The notes under the pieces were generated by a model. That model searched no databases. It was not told the DNA's origin and was given only the letters and a program-made list of their open reading frames with translations. A program made the translations under genes and the position numbers. Shown here piece after piece: positions 7,843-16,726 of a DNA stretch of 64,000 nt (position 1 is its first letter; each line of letters opens with the position of its first letter). The stretch comes from CAIXSC01 sp046349855 (GTDB lineage: Bacteria; Planctomycetota; Planctomycetia; Pirellulales; Pirellulaceae), in the NCBI GenBank assembly GCA_046349855.1, contig JAXMBM010000028.1, forward strand, positions 24,365 to 88,364. Direction: 5' to 3'.

Positions 7843-10563
7843 TCAGGCGAAGTAGGCGTCGATCTTTTCCGGGTTCACACCCAAGTCCCGGATCGCCTGG
7901 GCGACAACGGCCGGATCGAGTCCGGCGACGCGTGACAGCCGATAGAGCGTGGCCACGACGATGCAGGCGGCATCGACTTCGAAGTGCCGCCGCAGCGCAT
8001 GCCGTTCATCGCTGCGCCCCATGCCATCGGTCCCGAGCACGTAGAAATCGCCGGGCACCCAGCGACTGATCTGTTCGGGAAGTGCGCGAACGTAATCCGA
8101 CGCGGCGACGAACACGCCACTTTCGCCCGCCAGCACGGTCTCGACGTAGGAACGTCGGGGCGGAGCGGTGGGATGGAGCATGTTCCAGCGCTCGCAGGCA
8201 TGGGCATCGCGCCGCAGTTGCGTGTAGCTGGTCGCGCTCCACACCTGGCTGGTCACGCCGTAGCGCGTCGCCAGGATCTCGGCGGCGTCGAGCACGCAGC
8301 GGAGGATCGCCCCGCTGCCCAGCAGGTTGACTCGATGCCGAGCCTCCGGGGCCACCTTGGTGGTGAACTTGTAGAGACCCTGGATGATCCCTTCTTCGAC
8401 GCCCGGCGGCATCTCCGGCATCACGTACGGTTCGTTCTCGACCGTGATGTAGTAGATGGCCGTCTCGCCGTCCTGATACAGCCGCTTCAAACCGTCCATG
8501 ACGATGACGGAAATCTCGTAGCCCCAGGCCGGATCGTAGGCCCGCACCGTGGGGAACGCGATGGCATTCAGCAGGCTGTGGCCATCCTGATGCTGCAGAC
8601 CTTCGCCGTTGAGCGTCGTGCGGCCGGCGGTACCTCCCAGGAGGAAGCCTTTGGCTCGCGCATCGGCCGCGGCCCAGATCAGGTCGCCGATCCGCTGAAA
8701 ACCAAACATCGAGTAATAGATGAAGAACGGAATCATGTTGATGCCGTGTTCCGAGTACGCCGTGCCCGCGGCGATGAACGACGACATCGATCCGGCTTCA
8801 TTGATCCCCTCTTCGAGGATCTGGCCGTCCTTGGCTTCCTTGTAGTACATGAACTGATCCGAATCGACCGGCTCGTACAGCTGCCCGCAGTGGGCATAGA
8901 TGCCGACCTCACGGAACATCCCCTCCATGCCAAACGTCCGCGATTCATCGGGCACGATCGGCACGACGTGGCGGCCAATCCGCTTGTCCTTGCAGAGCTT
9001 GCGGAGCAGGCGGACGAAGTCGAACGTCGTCGAATTCTCTTTCCCTTTGCTGCCGCCCAGAAACTCGCGGTACTCGTCCAACGTCGGCACATCGCTCCGC
9101 GGATGCGTGGTCGGGCGGCTGGGTACCGAGCCACCGAGTCGTGCCCGACGCTCCCGCAGGTAACGCATCTCGGCACTGTCTTCGGGCGGCTTGTAGAACG
9201 GCGTCTTCACGACGTCTTCGTCGGAGAGCGGAATATTGAAGCGCGAGCGGAATTCGCGGAGTTCGTCTTCGTTCAGCTTCTTCTGCTGGTGAGTAATATT
9301 CTTGCCTTCACCCGCCTCTCCCAGCCCGTAACCTTTGACGGTCTTGGCCAGGATGACGGTCGGCTGACCGACATGATCGACGGCCGCCTTGAAGGCCGTG
9401 TAAACCTTCTCCGGATCGTGCCCGCCGCGGCGCATCCGCTGGAGCTTCTCGTCGGAGTAGGTGGTCACCAGTTCGAGCAACTCCGGGTACTTGCCGAAGA
9501 AATTCTCGCGGATGTAGGCCCCCGACGACACCGTGTACTTCTGATACTCGCCGTCCACCACTTCGGCCATCCGCTTGGCGAGCAGCCCGGACTTGTCGCG
9601 TTCGAGAAGCGGGTCCCAATCGTCCCCCCAGATCACCTTGATGACGTTCCAGCCGGCTCCCCGGAAAATGGCCTCCAGCTCCTGAATGATCTTGCCGTTG
9701 CCGCGAACCGGGCCATCGAGCCGCTGGAGGTTGCAGTTGATGACGAAGATCAGATTGTCGAGCTTTTCGCGGCTGGCCAGGGTGATCGCCCCGAGCGTTT
9801 CCGGTTCGTCGGTCTCGCCGTCGCCGAGGAACGCCCAGACGTGGTTGCCTTCGGTACGTTTGATGCCGCGATCCTGCAGGTAGCGGTTAAAGCGGGCCTG
9901 ATAGATGGCCATGATCGGAGCCAGCCCCATCGATACCGTGGGGAACTCCCAGAAATCGGGCATCAGCCAGGGGTGAGGATACGACGACAGGCCGCGGGTC
10001 GTCTGCAGTTCGCGGCGGAAATGTTCCAGGTTCTCCTCGCTCAGCCGGCCTTCCAGGAAGGCCCGGGAATACATGCCGGGGGAGGCGTGTCCCTGGAAGT
10101 AGATCTGGTCGCCGTCGTAACCGCTCTCACCGCGCCCGCGGAAGAAGTGGTTGAAGCCGACCTCGTACAGCGTGGCGGACGAGGCGAACGTGGAGATATG
10201 CCCGCCCACACCGGCGTAGTTCTTGTTCGCCCGCACCACCATCGCCATGGCGTTCCAGCGGATGATGCTCTTGATCCGCCGTTCCAACTCGCGATTGCCA
10301 GGGTAGGGGAGCTGGCGACTGGCCGGGATCGTATTGATGTAGGGGGTATTGGTGGCGATCGGCAGGTCAACCCCCTGACGGCGGGCCTTATCCTGCAGCG
10401 CCGCCAGCAGGAACTTGGCCCGCTCGGCCCCCTTGCTGTTCAAAACGTAATCCAGCGCCTCCATCCACTCGGCGGTCTCCGCCGGGTCAACGTCCCGCGC
10501 CTGGGGGGCGAAGGTTTCCGCCGACAGCTCTTCTCGCTCGGGCACGGTCCGCGTATCCGACAT
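7843..10563 (-). CDS. aceE: Pyruvate dehydrogenase E1 component, homodimeric type
   Basis: The product decarboxylates pyruvate with thiamine diphosphate and acetylates the E2 lipoyl group. The 906 residues match the homodimeric AceE family (about 890) rather than the split alpha/beta type. The ThDP motif GDGETDEPETLGAI... with the NCNLQ end is near residues 245-285. An EGINEAGSMSSFIAAGTAY segment and a C-terminal TDGMGRSDERHALRRHFEVD segment are characteristic. The ATG at 10563 has GAGGGG about 8 bases upstream. It is the first gene of an aceE-aceF pair; the 114-bp gap to rpiB probably holds its promoter. Confidence 0.97.
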   Translation of the reverse strand: MSDTRTVPEREELSAETFAPQARDVDPAETAEWMEALDYVLNSKGAERAKFLLAALQDKARRQGVDLPIATNTPYINTIPASRQLPYPGNRELERRIKSIIRWNAMAMVVRANKNYAGVGGHISTFASSATLYEVGFNHFFRGRGESGYDGDQIYFQGHASPGMYSRAFLEGRLSEENLEHFRRELQTTRGLSSYPHPWLMPDFWEFPTVSMGLAPIMAIYQARFNRYLQDRGIKRTEGNHVWAFLGDGETDEPETLGAITLASREKLDNLIFVINCNLQRLDGPVRGNGKIIQELEAIFRGAGWNVIKVIWGDDWDPLLERDKSGLLAKRMAEVVDGEYQKYTVSSGAYIRENFFGKYPELLELVTTYSDEKLQRMRRGGHDPEKVYTAFKAAVDHVGQPTVILAKTVKGYGLGEAGEGKNITHQQKKLNEDELREFRSRFNIPLSDEDVVKTPFYKPPEDSAEMRYLRERRARLGGSVPSRPTTHPRSDVPTLDEYREFLGGSKGKENSTTFDFVRLLRKLCKDKRIGRHVVPIVPDESRTFGMEGMFREVGIYAHCGQLYEPVDSDQFMYYKEAKDGQILEEGINEAGSMSSFIAAGTAYSEHGINMIPFFIYYSMFGFQRIGDLIWAAADARAKGFLLGGTAGRTTLNGEGLQHQDGHSLLNAIAFPTVRAYDPAWGYEISVIVMDGLKRLYQDGETAIYYITVENEPYVMPEMPPGVEEGIIQGLYKFTTKVAPEARHRVNLLGSGAILRCVLDAAEILATRYGVTSQVWSATSYTQLRRDAHACERWNMLHPTAPPRRSYVETVLAGESGVFVAASDYVRALPEQISRWVPGDFYVLGTDGMGRSDERHALRRHFEVDAACIVVATLYRLSRVAGLDPAVVAQAIRDLGVNPEKIDAYFA

Positions 10564-10677
10564 GTCAACATCCCCTCACTGCAAACGTCTTTCCCCGTCC
10601 CGTCGGCCCCGAGCGGGACCGACCGGCGGCGAGGAAAGTAGAAACAATCTTGCTTAGACGCAAGGGTGGTTGCAACG
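10564..10677 (-). promoter_or_regulatory. Upstream region of the aceE-aceF pair with a possible promoter
   Basis: On the minus strand there is TTGCGT, a 17-base spacer and TACTTT, a weak match to a housekeeping promoter, upstream of a GC-rich dyad (GTCCCG/CGGGAC arms) and the aceE ribosome site GAGGGG. A smaller dyad CTTGC/GCAAG overlaps the spacer. No recognisable PdhR-type operator was found. The promoter call is tentative. Confidence 0.3.
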
Positions 10678-11148
10678 TCAGCGACAGTCCCGCCCGTTCG
10701 CCCCCCCGCGTTCCAGTTCGGCGATCTTCTCCAGCCGCCGGGCATGCCGCCCACCCTCAAAGGGTGTCTCGAGCCAAACTGCCAGGATCCGCTCGACCCG
10801 CGTCGGATCCTCGGGCGATCCGGCCAGACACAACACATTGACGTCGTTGTGCCGGCGGCAGATTTCGGCGGTCGCCTCGTCGCTGCAGGTCGTCGCGCGG
10901 ACTCCCGGCAGCTTGTTGGCGGTGATCGCCATCCCGATTCCCGTCCCGCAAATCAGCACTCCCCGCTCCGCCTTTCCGCCCGCCACGGCCTGCCCCACGC
11001 AACTGGCGATGTCGGGGTAGTCCACAGCATCTCCCTGGTGTGCCCCGAAATCGGTCACCTCATGCCCCAGACTCGCCAGGTACCCCGCCAGGCGACTCTT
11101 CAGCGCGACGCCACGATGATCACTCCCAATTGCGATGCGCATGTTCAC
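10678..11148 (-). CDS. rpiB: Ribose-5-phosphate isomerase B
   Basis: RpiB interconverts ribose-5-phosphate and ribulose-5-phosphate in the pentose phosphate pathway. The N-terminus IAIGSDHRG is the phosphate-binding start of the family. The catalytic cysteine is Cys67 in LICGTGIGMAI. The RRHNDVNVLCLAGS segment and length (156 residues) are typical. The ATG overlaps the TGA of the upstream Sua5/phosphatase gene (ATGA), indicating translational coupling. The order Sua5, low-molecular-weight phosphatase, RpiB mirrors the ywlC-ywlE-ywlF order of Bacillus subtilis. Confidence 0.95.
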   Translation of the reverse strand: MNMRIAIGSDHRGVALKSRLAGYLASLGHEVTDFGAHQGDAVDYPDIASCVGQAVAGGKAERGVLICGTGIGMAITANKLPGVRATTCSDEATAEICRRHNDVNVLCLAGSPEDPTRVERILAVWLETPFEGGRHARRLEKIAELERGGANGRDCR

Positions 11149-12311
11149 GAATCCTTGGACCCTCCCGTAACGCCGGACGAGCGCAGCACCGGCAGTTCCT
11201 CCCAGGCCAGTTCCTGTTCCCAGGCCTCAAGATAACTGTCGATCTGGTCGGCGCAGCGGCGATACAGTTCCAGCGGACCGCCGATCGGATCGGCCACGTC
11301 CGATTGCGCTCGACTGAGGAGTTTAGTGCGTCCTGCCGCCCCCGGCCATTGGGCCAGCAGGGCGTCGCGGTGGCCCCGCGTCATGGTGACAATCAGGTCG
11401 GCGAAACGGACCAGCCGATCGGTGACCGGCTGGCTTTCATGTTGAGTCAGATCGAGTCCCCGGTCGGAGACCGCATCGTGAGCTTCGGGCGAGGCGGCAC
11501 TCCCCGCCATCGCGGCAATCCCGGCCGACAGGATGAGCACGCCCCGGTTTTCCAGGTCGGCCAGTTCACACCCCAGACGTCGAGCCGCTCGTCGTCGCAT
11601 CAGTACCTCAGCCATCGGGCTGCGGCACGTATTTCCCGTGCAGACGAACAGCACCATCAGGCTGGCCAGCCGCAGCAAGGTCGCTTCGTTCAGTACTCCC
11701 GGGCGACTTACCTCCATCTCGCATCCCACCACGCGGACTTCGGACGCGGGAGCGGCAAAGCGGGTCCGGCCATCGTCCAATACGAGCGGCACCTCATCTC
11801 CCAACGCCGACAGCACATCGGCCGCAGTGGCCGCCACTTCCCCCGGCCCCCGCCAGACATCGCACAGCAGGAGCGGCCCCACCGCCAGCCGCAGGGCCGA
11901 CAGAATCAACGCATGGGCCGGCACGCGAAGCGTCAAACCATCGGCCAATGCCGCCTGAACCGCAGCGGGTAAGCGTCCCGCCAGACTGTCTCGCTGTACC
12001 CCTTGGACCACAAGTTGCAGTGGCCCCGGCCAACAGCGGCGGGCCAATCGTTGTCCCAGCGGGGACAACTGGGGAGCGTAATCGAGCATCTCGTCGCAGC
12101 TGCGGAGGACCAGCGCCGGGCCACTCACCCGCTGCCCTTTCCGCAGGTGATTCAAGCGCTGCACGGCCGTTTCCTGCAGGGCACTGGCCGCGATGCCGTA
12201 CGACGTTTCCGTGGGGAAGGCGACCAGTTTGCCTTCGGCCAACGCCTGTACCGCCCGGTGCACCACGTCACGCGGGTCGTCCGTCTTGCTGACATCTATC
12301 ACGACAGGCAT
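11145..12311 (-). CDS. Fusion of Sua5/YrdC-like domain and low-molecular-weight protein phosphatase
   Basis: Residues 1-205 form a Sua5/YciO/YrdC-like domain (AFPTETSYGIAASA at 31-44, RCWPGPL at 92-98), the fold that makes threonylcarbamoyl-AMP for tRNA t6A. Residues 218-375 form a low-molecular-weight phosphatase with P-loop CTGNTCRS (Cys224-Ser231) and the general-acid DP at 341-342. The residue after GN is Thr (228), as in the protein-arginine phosphatase YwlE, whereas tyrosine phosphatases generally carry Ile there. Arginine-phosphate specificity is therefore plausible but inferred. An internal ATG (Met219) could give a free phosphatase. The Sua5 half is short and somewhat divergent (KGQRVSGPALVL where KxR motifs are expected), so t6A activity is less certain. 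The gene overlaps rpiB by 4 bp. Confidence 0.88.
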   Translation of the reverse strand: MPVVIDVSKTDDPRDVVHRAVQALAEGKLVAFPTETSYGIAASALQETAVQRLNHLRKGQRVSGPALVLRSCDEMLDYAPQLSPLGQRLARRCWPGPLQLVVQGVQRDSLAGRLPAAVQAALADGLTLRVPAHALILSALRLAVGPLLLCDVWRGPGEVAATAADVLSALGDEVPLVLDDGRTRFAAPASEVRVVGCEMEVSRPGVLNEATLLRLASLMVLFVCTGNTCRSPMAEVLMRRRAARRLGCELADLENRGVLILSAGIAAMAGSAASPEAHDAVSDRGLDLTQHESQPVTDRLVRFADLIVTMTRGHRDALLAQWPGAAGRTKLLSRAQSDVADPIGGPLELYRRCADQIDSYLEAWEQELAWEELPVLRSSGVTGGSKDS

Positions 12312-12422
12312 CGACCGCGTCCCGGAGCCGGTGTGCTTGGCAGAATGTCAAAGTGTATCGAATGTTACGCTCGGGGGACAAGGAGGGGCTCCGAGTCCCC
12401 CTCGGCCAGCACCCACTCCCGG

Positions 12423-14549
12423 TTACGGTTCGTAGACGATCTCGGTCGCCGTGCCAAACTTGGCGGGGAGCGGCATGTTGGACCAGGTCGAATCATCCCC
12501 GACGCGCAGCTGCCAGCGGCCGGTCAGGGCCAGGGGAGTGGAGCCACGAATCAATTCGGGAGCGGCCTGCAGTCCCGTCTGCCCCGTAACCTGCGACAGT
12601 CGCACCACCAGCAGATTGGCATCTCCCGGGGACTGCTGTGCCGCGGCCACCGGAAACTCGTATCCCGCCTCCTCTTCTCGCCCCGCCAACAGTTGTCCGT
12701 TCCACCACACCTGGGGACGGCCGACGCCTCGTGGAATGCGTACCGACGCGATCGCCGCATCAGGCTGACGACCGACGCGCACCACGCACCGATACCAGGC
12801 GGTGCCGGCAAAGTCGCGGAGTTCTCCTTGAGTGGCCGCCTCGAGCGAAGCCGGAACCGGCACCGCTGTCCAGTGCCGCTCCCATCGTTCGGCCGCCGGA
12901 CGCTGGGGCGGAGGGTCCTGCAGACGCACACCGCCGGCCCAGCGAATCGCGTTCACCAGCAGCTCGACAAACTCGGGGCGGCCAAAATCGACCTCTTCCC
13001 CCAGCGATGTGTAGAACGACCGACCTCCATCGGCGCGGGTAAACGTCCAGGCGACCGGCTGCGGTGGCTGCTCGGCCACCTGCCCGGTCCACACGACTTG
13101 CGCGCCCGCGGCGAGGGGAGCGATGTTATACAGGTCGCCGGGTCGCTCGCCCGTCGCGCCACGGCGTCCCCGGGCCAGCGGATGCTCGGCAGCGCTGGCG
13201 GCCCAGCCGAGTTGGGCCATGCCGGTCGCCGCCGGATGCCCCAGGTACTGGCCACCGAAAACCTGGACATCGAAATCGGGCCATTCCGCATGTCCCGCCG
13301 GAGGCGTCTCGTCCTTCAATTGAAACGCGTGGTTGGCCGTGCGCAGGCCGATGACCGGTTTACCGGCGGCCACAAAGCGCCGGATGCGTTCGAGATCCGC
13401 CTGCGGGAGCGCTCGGCGCCGTACACTCAACAGCAGCGCATCGGCATCGTCGAGTGCCGCGAGGCCAGGGATCTGGTGCCGTTCCTGGGCACTGCCAAAG
13501 ACCAGCGTGACTCGGAACTCGGACAGCAACCGGGACGTGACCAGCGCTGGCAGCGTGCGGTCCGTGCCATAGCCGTCTTCCGCCATGACCACGACCAGAT
13601 GAGGCCGCCGGTCTTGTGCGAACCGAAATGGCTGGCCCCCCAGAATCTGGTCGCTCGTCAACGTCGGACAGACGTACCGTTCCACGTGGGAGATGATCAG
13701 ATCATTCCCCGCGAAGTGGCTGACGTAGGGCCAGCGCGCCGGGTTGTACATGCAGTCGGTGAGATCGCGCAGCAGGGCCACTTGCTTGCCGCCGCGGACC
13801 ATCTGCCGCAGCCCGAACGGGCGGCCGAGCACACACATGTTGGTGTGCACACCGGCCAGGATGACCTGGCGAATCTGACGGCGTTCGAGCACGTTCCAGA
13901 TTTCGTCCCCCCGGTCACTCAGATAATCCCGGTCCTCGTCGATCGTGATGAGTGGCGACTGGGCTTTCCAGGGAAGCGCCGGATTGCGGCCCAGCGAGCG
14001 CAGTTTCGTGACCCACTGGGCATGCTCGGCCGGATCGTCGTCTTCGCCGCCGTCCGATTGATCGATCGGATACACCGCTCGCTCTTCCGCCGGAATGCGC
14101 GAGCACCACAGATCGACGTCGGGCGGGGCCTGCGGAGCGGGTGGCGTTCCCTGAGCGCGCAGGCGAGCCGGATGACTGGCGTAGGCGGGCAGGCAGTCGC
14201 TCGGCGCGTGAATGATCGTGACGCCCCGTTCGCGAGCCCGCTTCAGCAGGGCATCCAGCCGCGGCACAAACTCTTCGAGCCGCCGGACCGCGTTGAGGCA
14301 ATGATGGTAATCCCAGACGTCGCAGACAATGATGGCCGTTTCCTGAGGCCGCCACTCCTCGGTCCGCTCGACGACATGAAAACGCCCCGTGCCAGGGGCG
14401 GTCTCCGTCTGCTGTCGCAGGCGTACCGCGAGTCCCCCGGCGAGCGCGCCGTCCGGTCGCCGGGGCGTCTCCCCCTCGGCCACCGCGGAGGTAACCCAAC
14501 CGGCCACGATCAACATGGCTGCCGCTCCTCCCCATCGCACTGCCTTCAT
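12423..14549 (-). CDS. Exported isochorismatase-like/ThuA-like multidomain protein
   Basis: The start at 14549 has AGGAG upstream and gives a 708-residue protein with a clean signal peptide (MKAVRWGGAAAMLIVAGWVTSAVA). Domain 1 (about residues 45-300) is a cysteine-hydrolase/isochorismatase-like fold: aspartate in IIVCDVWD, the nucleophile in GVHTNMCVLG. Domain 2 (about 310-540) resembles ThuA-like domains: RPHLVVVMAEDGYGTD at the start, FVAAGKPVIGLRTANHAF, and a closing tract with the pattern FYTSLGEEVDFGRPEFVELL. Domain 3 (about 550-708) looks like a glycoside-hydrolase family 2 type jelly-roll (DFAGTAWYRCVVRV, VWWNGQLL). The natural substrate is unknown; secretion plus a sugar-binding-like domain suggests carbohydrate-related chemistry outside the cytoplasm. 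It is divergently oriented from the TlpA-like gene. Confidence 0.85.
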   Translation of the reverse strand: MKAVRWGGAAAMLIVAGWVTSAVAEGETPRRPDGALAGGLAVRLRQQTETAPGTGRFHVVERTEEWRPQETAIIVCDVWDYHHCLNAVRRLEEFVPRLDALLKRARERGVTIIHAPSDCLPAYASHPARLRAQGTPPAPQAPPDVDLWCSRIPAEERAVYPIDQSDGGEDDDPAEHAQWVTKLRSLGRNPALPWKAQSPLITIDEDRDYLSDRGDEIWNVLERRQIRQVILAGVHTNMCVLGRPFGLRQMVRGGKQVALLRDLTDCMYNPARWPYVSHFAGNDLIISHVERYVCPTLTSDQILGGQPFRFAQDRRPHLVVVMAEDGYGTDRTLPALVTSRLLSEFRVTLVFGSAQERHQIPGLAALDDADALLLSVRRRALPQADLERIRRFVAAGKPVIGLRTANHAFQLKDETPPAGHAEWPDFDVQVFGGQYLGHPAATGMAQLGWAASAAEHPLARGRRGATGERPGDLYNIAPLAAGAQVVWTGQVAEQPPQPVAWTFTRADGGRSFYTSLGEEVDFGRPEFVELLVNAIRWAGGVRLQDPPPQRPAAERWERHWTAVPVPASLEAATQGELRDFAGTAWYRCVVRVGRQPDAAIASVRIPRGVGRPQVWWNGQLLAGREEEAGYEFPVAAAQQSPGDANLLVVRLSQVTGQTGLQAAPELIRGSTPLALTGRWQLRVGDDSTWSNMPLPAKFGTATEIVYEP

Positions 14550-14814
14550 GGCCTGGCTCCTGTGGGCGTCGTGGTCGTCGTCGCGGCGGGACTCAACGTC
14601 GCTGCCGAACCGGCCGCGAGCCTGATCATAACGGATGCCATTCCCCCTGCCAGCCTCTTGCCAAGCGGTTGCGGGAAGGTTCTGATCAGCCGCTGGCAGA
14701 CGGTGATTACCGAGGGGCAACCGGCCGAGGTTTGCTCCCATCGCCCGAGAGCGCGTCGCAGGCGCATCGCCGTGCCGCGGTTTTCCAATTGCATTCAAAG
14801 GGGAGGAGGGAGCC
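14550..14814. promoter_or_regulatory. Divergent intergenic region
   Basis: 265 bp separate the minus-strand isochorismatase-like gene and the plus-strand TlpA-like gene. Promoters for both must lie here. A minus-strand TATGAT hexamer exists but without a convincing -35 partner. The plus-strand ribosome site (GGGGAGGAGGGAG) at the right edge is strong. Nothing else was recognised. Confidence 0.35.
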
Positions 14815-16002
14815 ATGCGTCGACTGATCGGAGGTATCCTGGGGCTGTGGTTGTTGACGGGCTGCGGGCCGCAGGCAGGAACAGCGCCCGCACCATCCGC
14901 CAGCCAAGGAAAGGCCGTCGCGCCGCCTCAACAGAATCCCCCGCCCGACAGTTCCGACAGGTCGACACCCCCGGCGGATGCGTCGGCTGCTTCCACCACG
15001 CCGCCCGAGGATGGATCGCCCGCGGCGACCGGGGATGGCGAAGGTGCCTCGCTGCAGGATGTGGTGCGGTTGGCACAGTCGGGCGAGTTGGCTCAGGCAC
15101 GCCAGCGTCTGCAGAAGATGGTCGTCCCGGAGAAAGACGAGCGTCCGGCGCAGCATCTGCTGCTGGAAATCAATCAGGCACATGCGGTGCAGGTGCTGCA
15201 GGAAACCGGGGAAAAGGAGGCGGCTCCGTTGTTCCTCGAAGCGGCCGCCGCGGCGCGGGCATTCCGCAAGAAGTTCCCCGAACTGACCGACAACGAACAG
15301 CAAGTCGTGGCCACAACGCTCTACAACGGGGCCTGCTTTGAGGCCAAAGCCGGGGACTTGGACAAGGCGCAGCAGAGTCTGGAGGAAGCCGTCGACGCGG
15401 GCTTCGAGAATCTCGCGCAGCTGGACAAAGACGAAGACCTGGTCGAGGTGCGAAAGCGCCCCGGATTCCAGGAATTCCGCGCCGCGGCCGAGCAGAAGAT
15501 TATGGCCGCCGCCAAGAAGGAAGCGGCCGAGCAGCTGGCGAAATTCGAGTCGTTCCCGTTCGACTTCGCACTCACCGATGTCGAAGGCAAGGAACGCAAG
15601 CTGGCCGATTATCGCGGCAAAGTGCTGATCGTCGACATCTGGGGAACATGGTGCCCGCCGTGCCGCATGGAGATCCCGCATTTCGTGGAACTGCACGGCA
15701 AGTACAAGGAACAAGGACTGGAAATTGTCGGCATCAATTATGAAGACGGGTCGCCCGAAGAGGTCCGTGAGCTCGTCAAGAAGTTCATCGCCGACAACAA
15801 GATGACCTACACCTGCGTCGTCGGCGACGATGCCACGCGGGAACGTGTGCCGAACTTCGAAGGCTTCCCCACCACGCTGTTCATCGATCGGACCGGCAAG
15901 GTGCGGTTCAAAGAGGTCGGTTACCGACCGCTCGCCGCGCTCGACGCCGTCGTCTCCACGCTGCTGGCGGAACCCGCCGACGCGCCGCCGGACTCCAAGT
16001 AG
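14815..16002 (+). CDS. TlpA-like thioredoxin-fold lipoprotein
   Basis: The protein starts with a lipoprotein signal (LLTG-Cys17), followed by a low-complexity Pro/Ser/Ala linker (about 20-75), an alpha-helical TPR-like part (about 80-240) and a thioredoxin-fold domain (about 243-395). The active-site motif is WCPPC (Cys280/Cys283) in the context VDIWGTWCPPCRMEIPHF, as in TlpA/ResA-type proteins, with the cis-proline in GFPTT. It should sit on the periplasmic side of a membrane and handle disulfides, for example for cytochrome c or exported proteins. The ribosome site is very strong (GGAGGAGGGAG before ATG). The 5' helical region is not typical of minimal TlpA proteins but is common in planctomycete redoxins. 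Confidence 0.9.
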   Translation: MRRLIGGILGLWLLTGCGPQAGTAPAPSASQGKAVAPPQQNPPPDSSDRSTPPADASAASTTPPEDGSPAATGDGEGASLQDVVRLAQSGELAQARQRLQKMVVPEKDERPAQHLLLEINQAHAVQVLQETGEKEAAPLFLEAAAAARAFRKKFPELTDNEQQVVATTLYNGACFEAKAGDLDKAQQSLEEAVDAGFENLAQLDKDEDLVEVRKRPGFQEFRAAAEQKIMAAAKKEAAEQLAKFESFPFDFALTDVEGKERKLADYRGKVLIVDIWGTWCPPCRMEIPHFVELHGKYKEQGLEIVGINYEDGSPEEVRELVKKFIADNKMTYTCVVGDDATRERVPNFEGFPTTLFIDRTGKVRFKEVGYRPLAALDAVVSTLLAEPADAPPDSK

Positions 16003-16022
16003 GCGTTTCCAGGTCTTCAGCG

Positions 16023-16048
16023 ACCGGTACCGCAGGTGAGGTACCGGT
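16023..16048. repeat. Hairpin after the TlpA-like gene
   Basis: Perfect 9-base arms ACCGGTACC (16023-16031) and GGTACCGGT (16040-16048) surround an 8-base loop, 20 bases after the stop codon. No T tract follows, so intrinsic termination is doubtful. It could stabilise the mRNA end or attenuate reading into the next gene. Confidence 0.5.
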
Positions 16049-16058
16049 TGGCCGTGCC

Positions 16059-16688
16059 ATGCTCATCTTTGTCGACGACGACGCGGCCTACCGTCACTGG
16101 GTGACGCACCATCGCTCCGCCTACGTGGTCACCGGACGCTGGCGGCCCCGATGGAGCCGCCTGGAACTGCACCGCGCCGCCTGTCCCCAGGTGCGGGATC
16201 CGCTCGCCCGCCGAGCGGGACTCACGACCGGCGGCCGCTTCAAGGCCGGAGCGACCGCTGCCGCTCCGCTGCTCGACTGGTTCGCCGTCGCGGCCGTGCC
16301 GCTCCCAACCTGCTCGGCCTGCCAGCCACTCGACGCCACGCTCACCGGTGCCGCGGACCCGCATCTCACGCACCTCGATCGCGAGATCCTGGACTATATC
16401 CTGGAAGCCTCCGCCATCCACCTGGAAGATGACAGTCCGCGGTATGCAGTGACCCTGGGGGACATCGCCACCAGCCTGCGGCACCGCCCGGCGCACATCG
16501 GGCAGTCGGTACAGCGGTTGATCGACAACGGCCTGCTGGAAATCCCGGGAGCACCGCCGACCGGCCGCCGCCTTACCACGCGGCGACTGGTGCTCCCCAC
16601 CGCCCTCGCACTCCGCCGGCTGGAGGGCTGGGACCAGGCCCCCGCCGAGCAGCTCGCACGAGAACTCGACAAGCTCCGCCGGCCCTGA
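16059..16688 (+). CDS. Unknown protein with a winged-helix-like C-terminal half
   Basis: 209 residues, not recognised as a named family. The N-terminal part contains a WRPRWSRLELHRAAC stretch and a PTCSACQPL segment (about residue 88) that could bind a metal but has only two cysteines close together. The C-terminal half (about 105-205) reads like a winged helix: LDREILDYILE, VTLGDIATSLRHRPAHIGQSVQRLIDNGLLE. This suggests a DNA-binding or regulatory role, which is inference. It follows the TlpA-like gene by 56 bp with a hairpin between, and precedes the secreted propeller-like gene by 38 bp. The ribosome site is weak. Confidence 0.6.
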   Translation: MLIFVDDDAAYRHWVTHHRSAYVVTGRWRPRWSRLELHRAACPQVRDPLARRAGLTTGGRFKAGATAAAPLLDWFAVAAVPLPTCSACQPLDATLTGAADPHLTHLDREILDYILEASAIHLEDDSPRYAVTLGDIATSLRHRPAHIGQSVQRLIDNGLLEIPGAPPTGRRLTTRRLVLPTALALRRLEGWDQAPAEQLARELDKLRRP

Positions 16689-16726
16689 ACGACCACAGCG
16701 AGCGCGCCTCGGCCAGGAATCCCGCC

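Noticed and set aside
7984..10641. 885-residue open frame opposite aceE
   Set aside because: Antisense shadow. aceE has all expected motifs; the opposing frame has none.
12003..15341. 1112-residue plus-strand frame across the Sua5-phosphatase and isochorismatase-like genes
   Set aside because: It runs antisense to two convincing genes and in a different frame through the TlpA-like gene.
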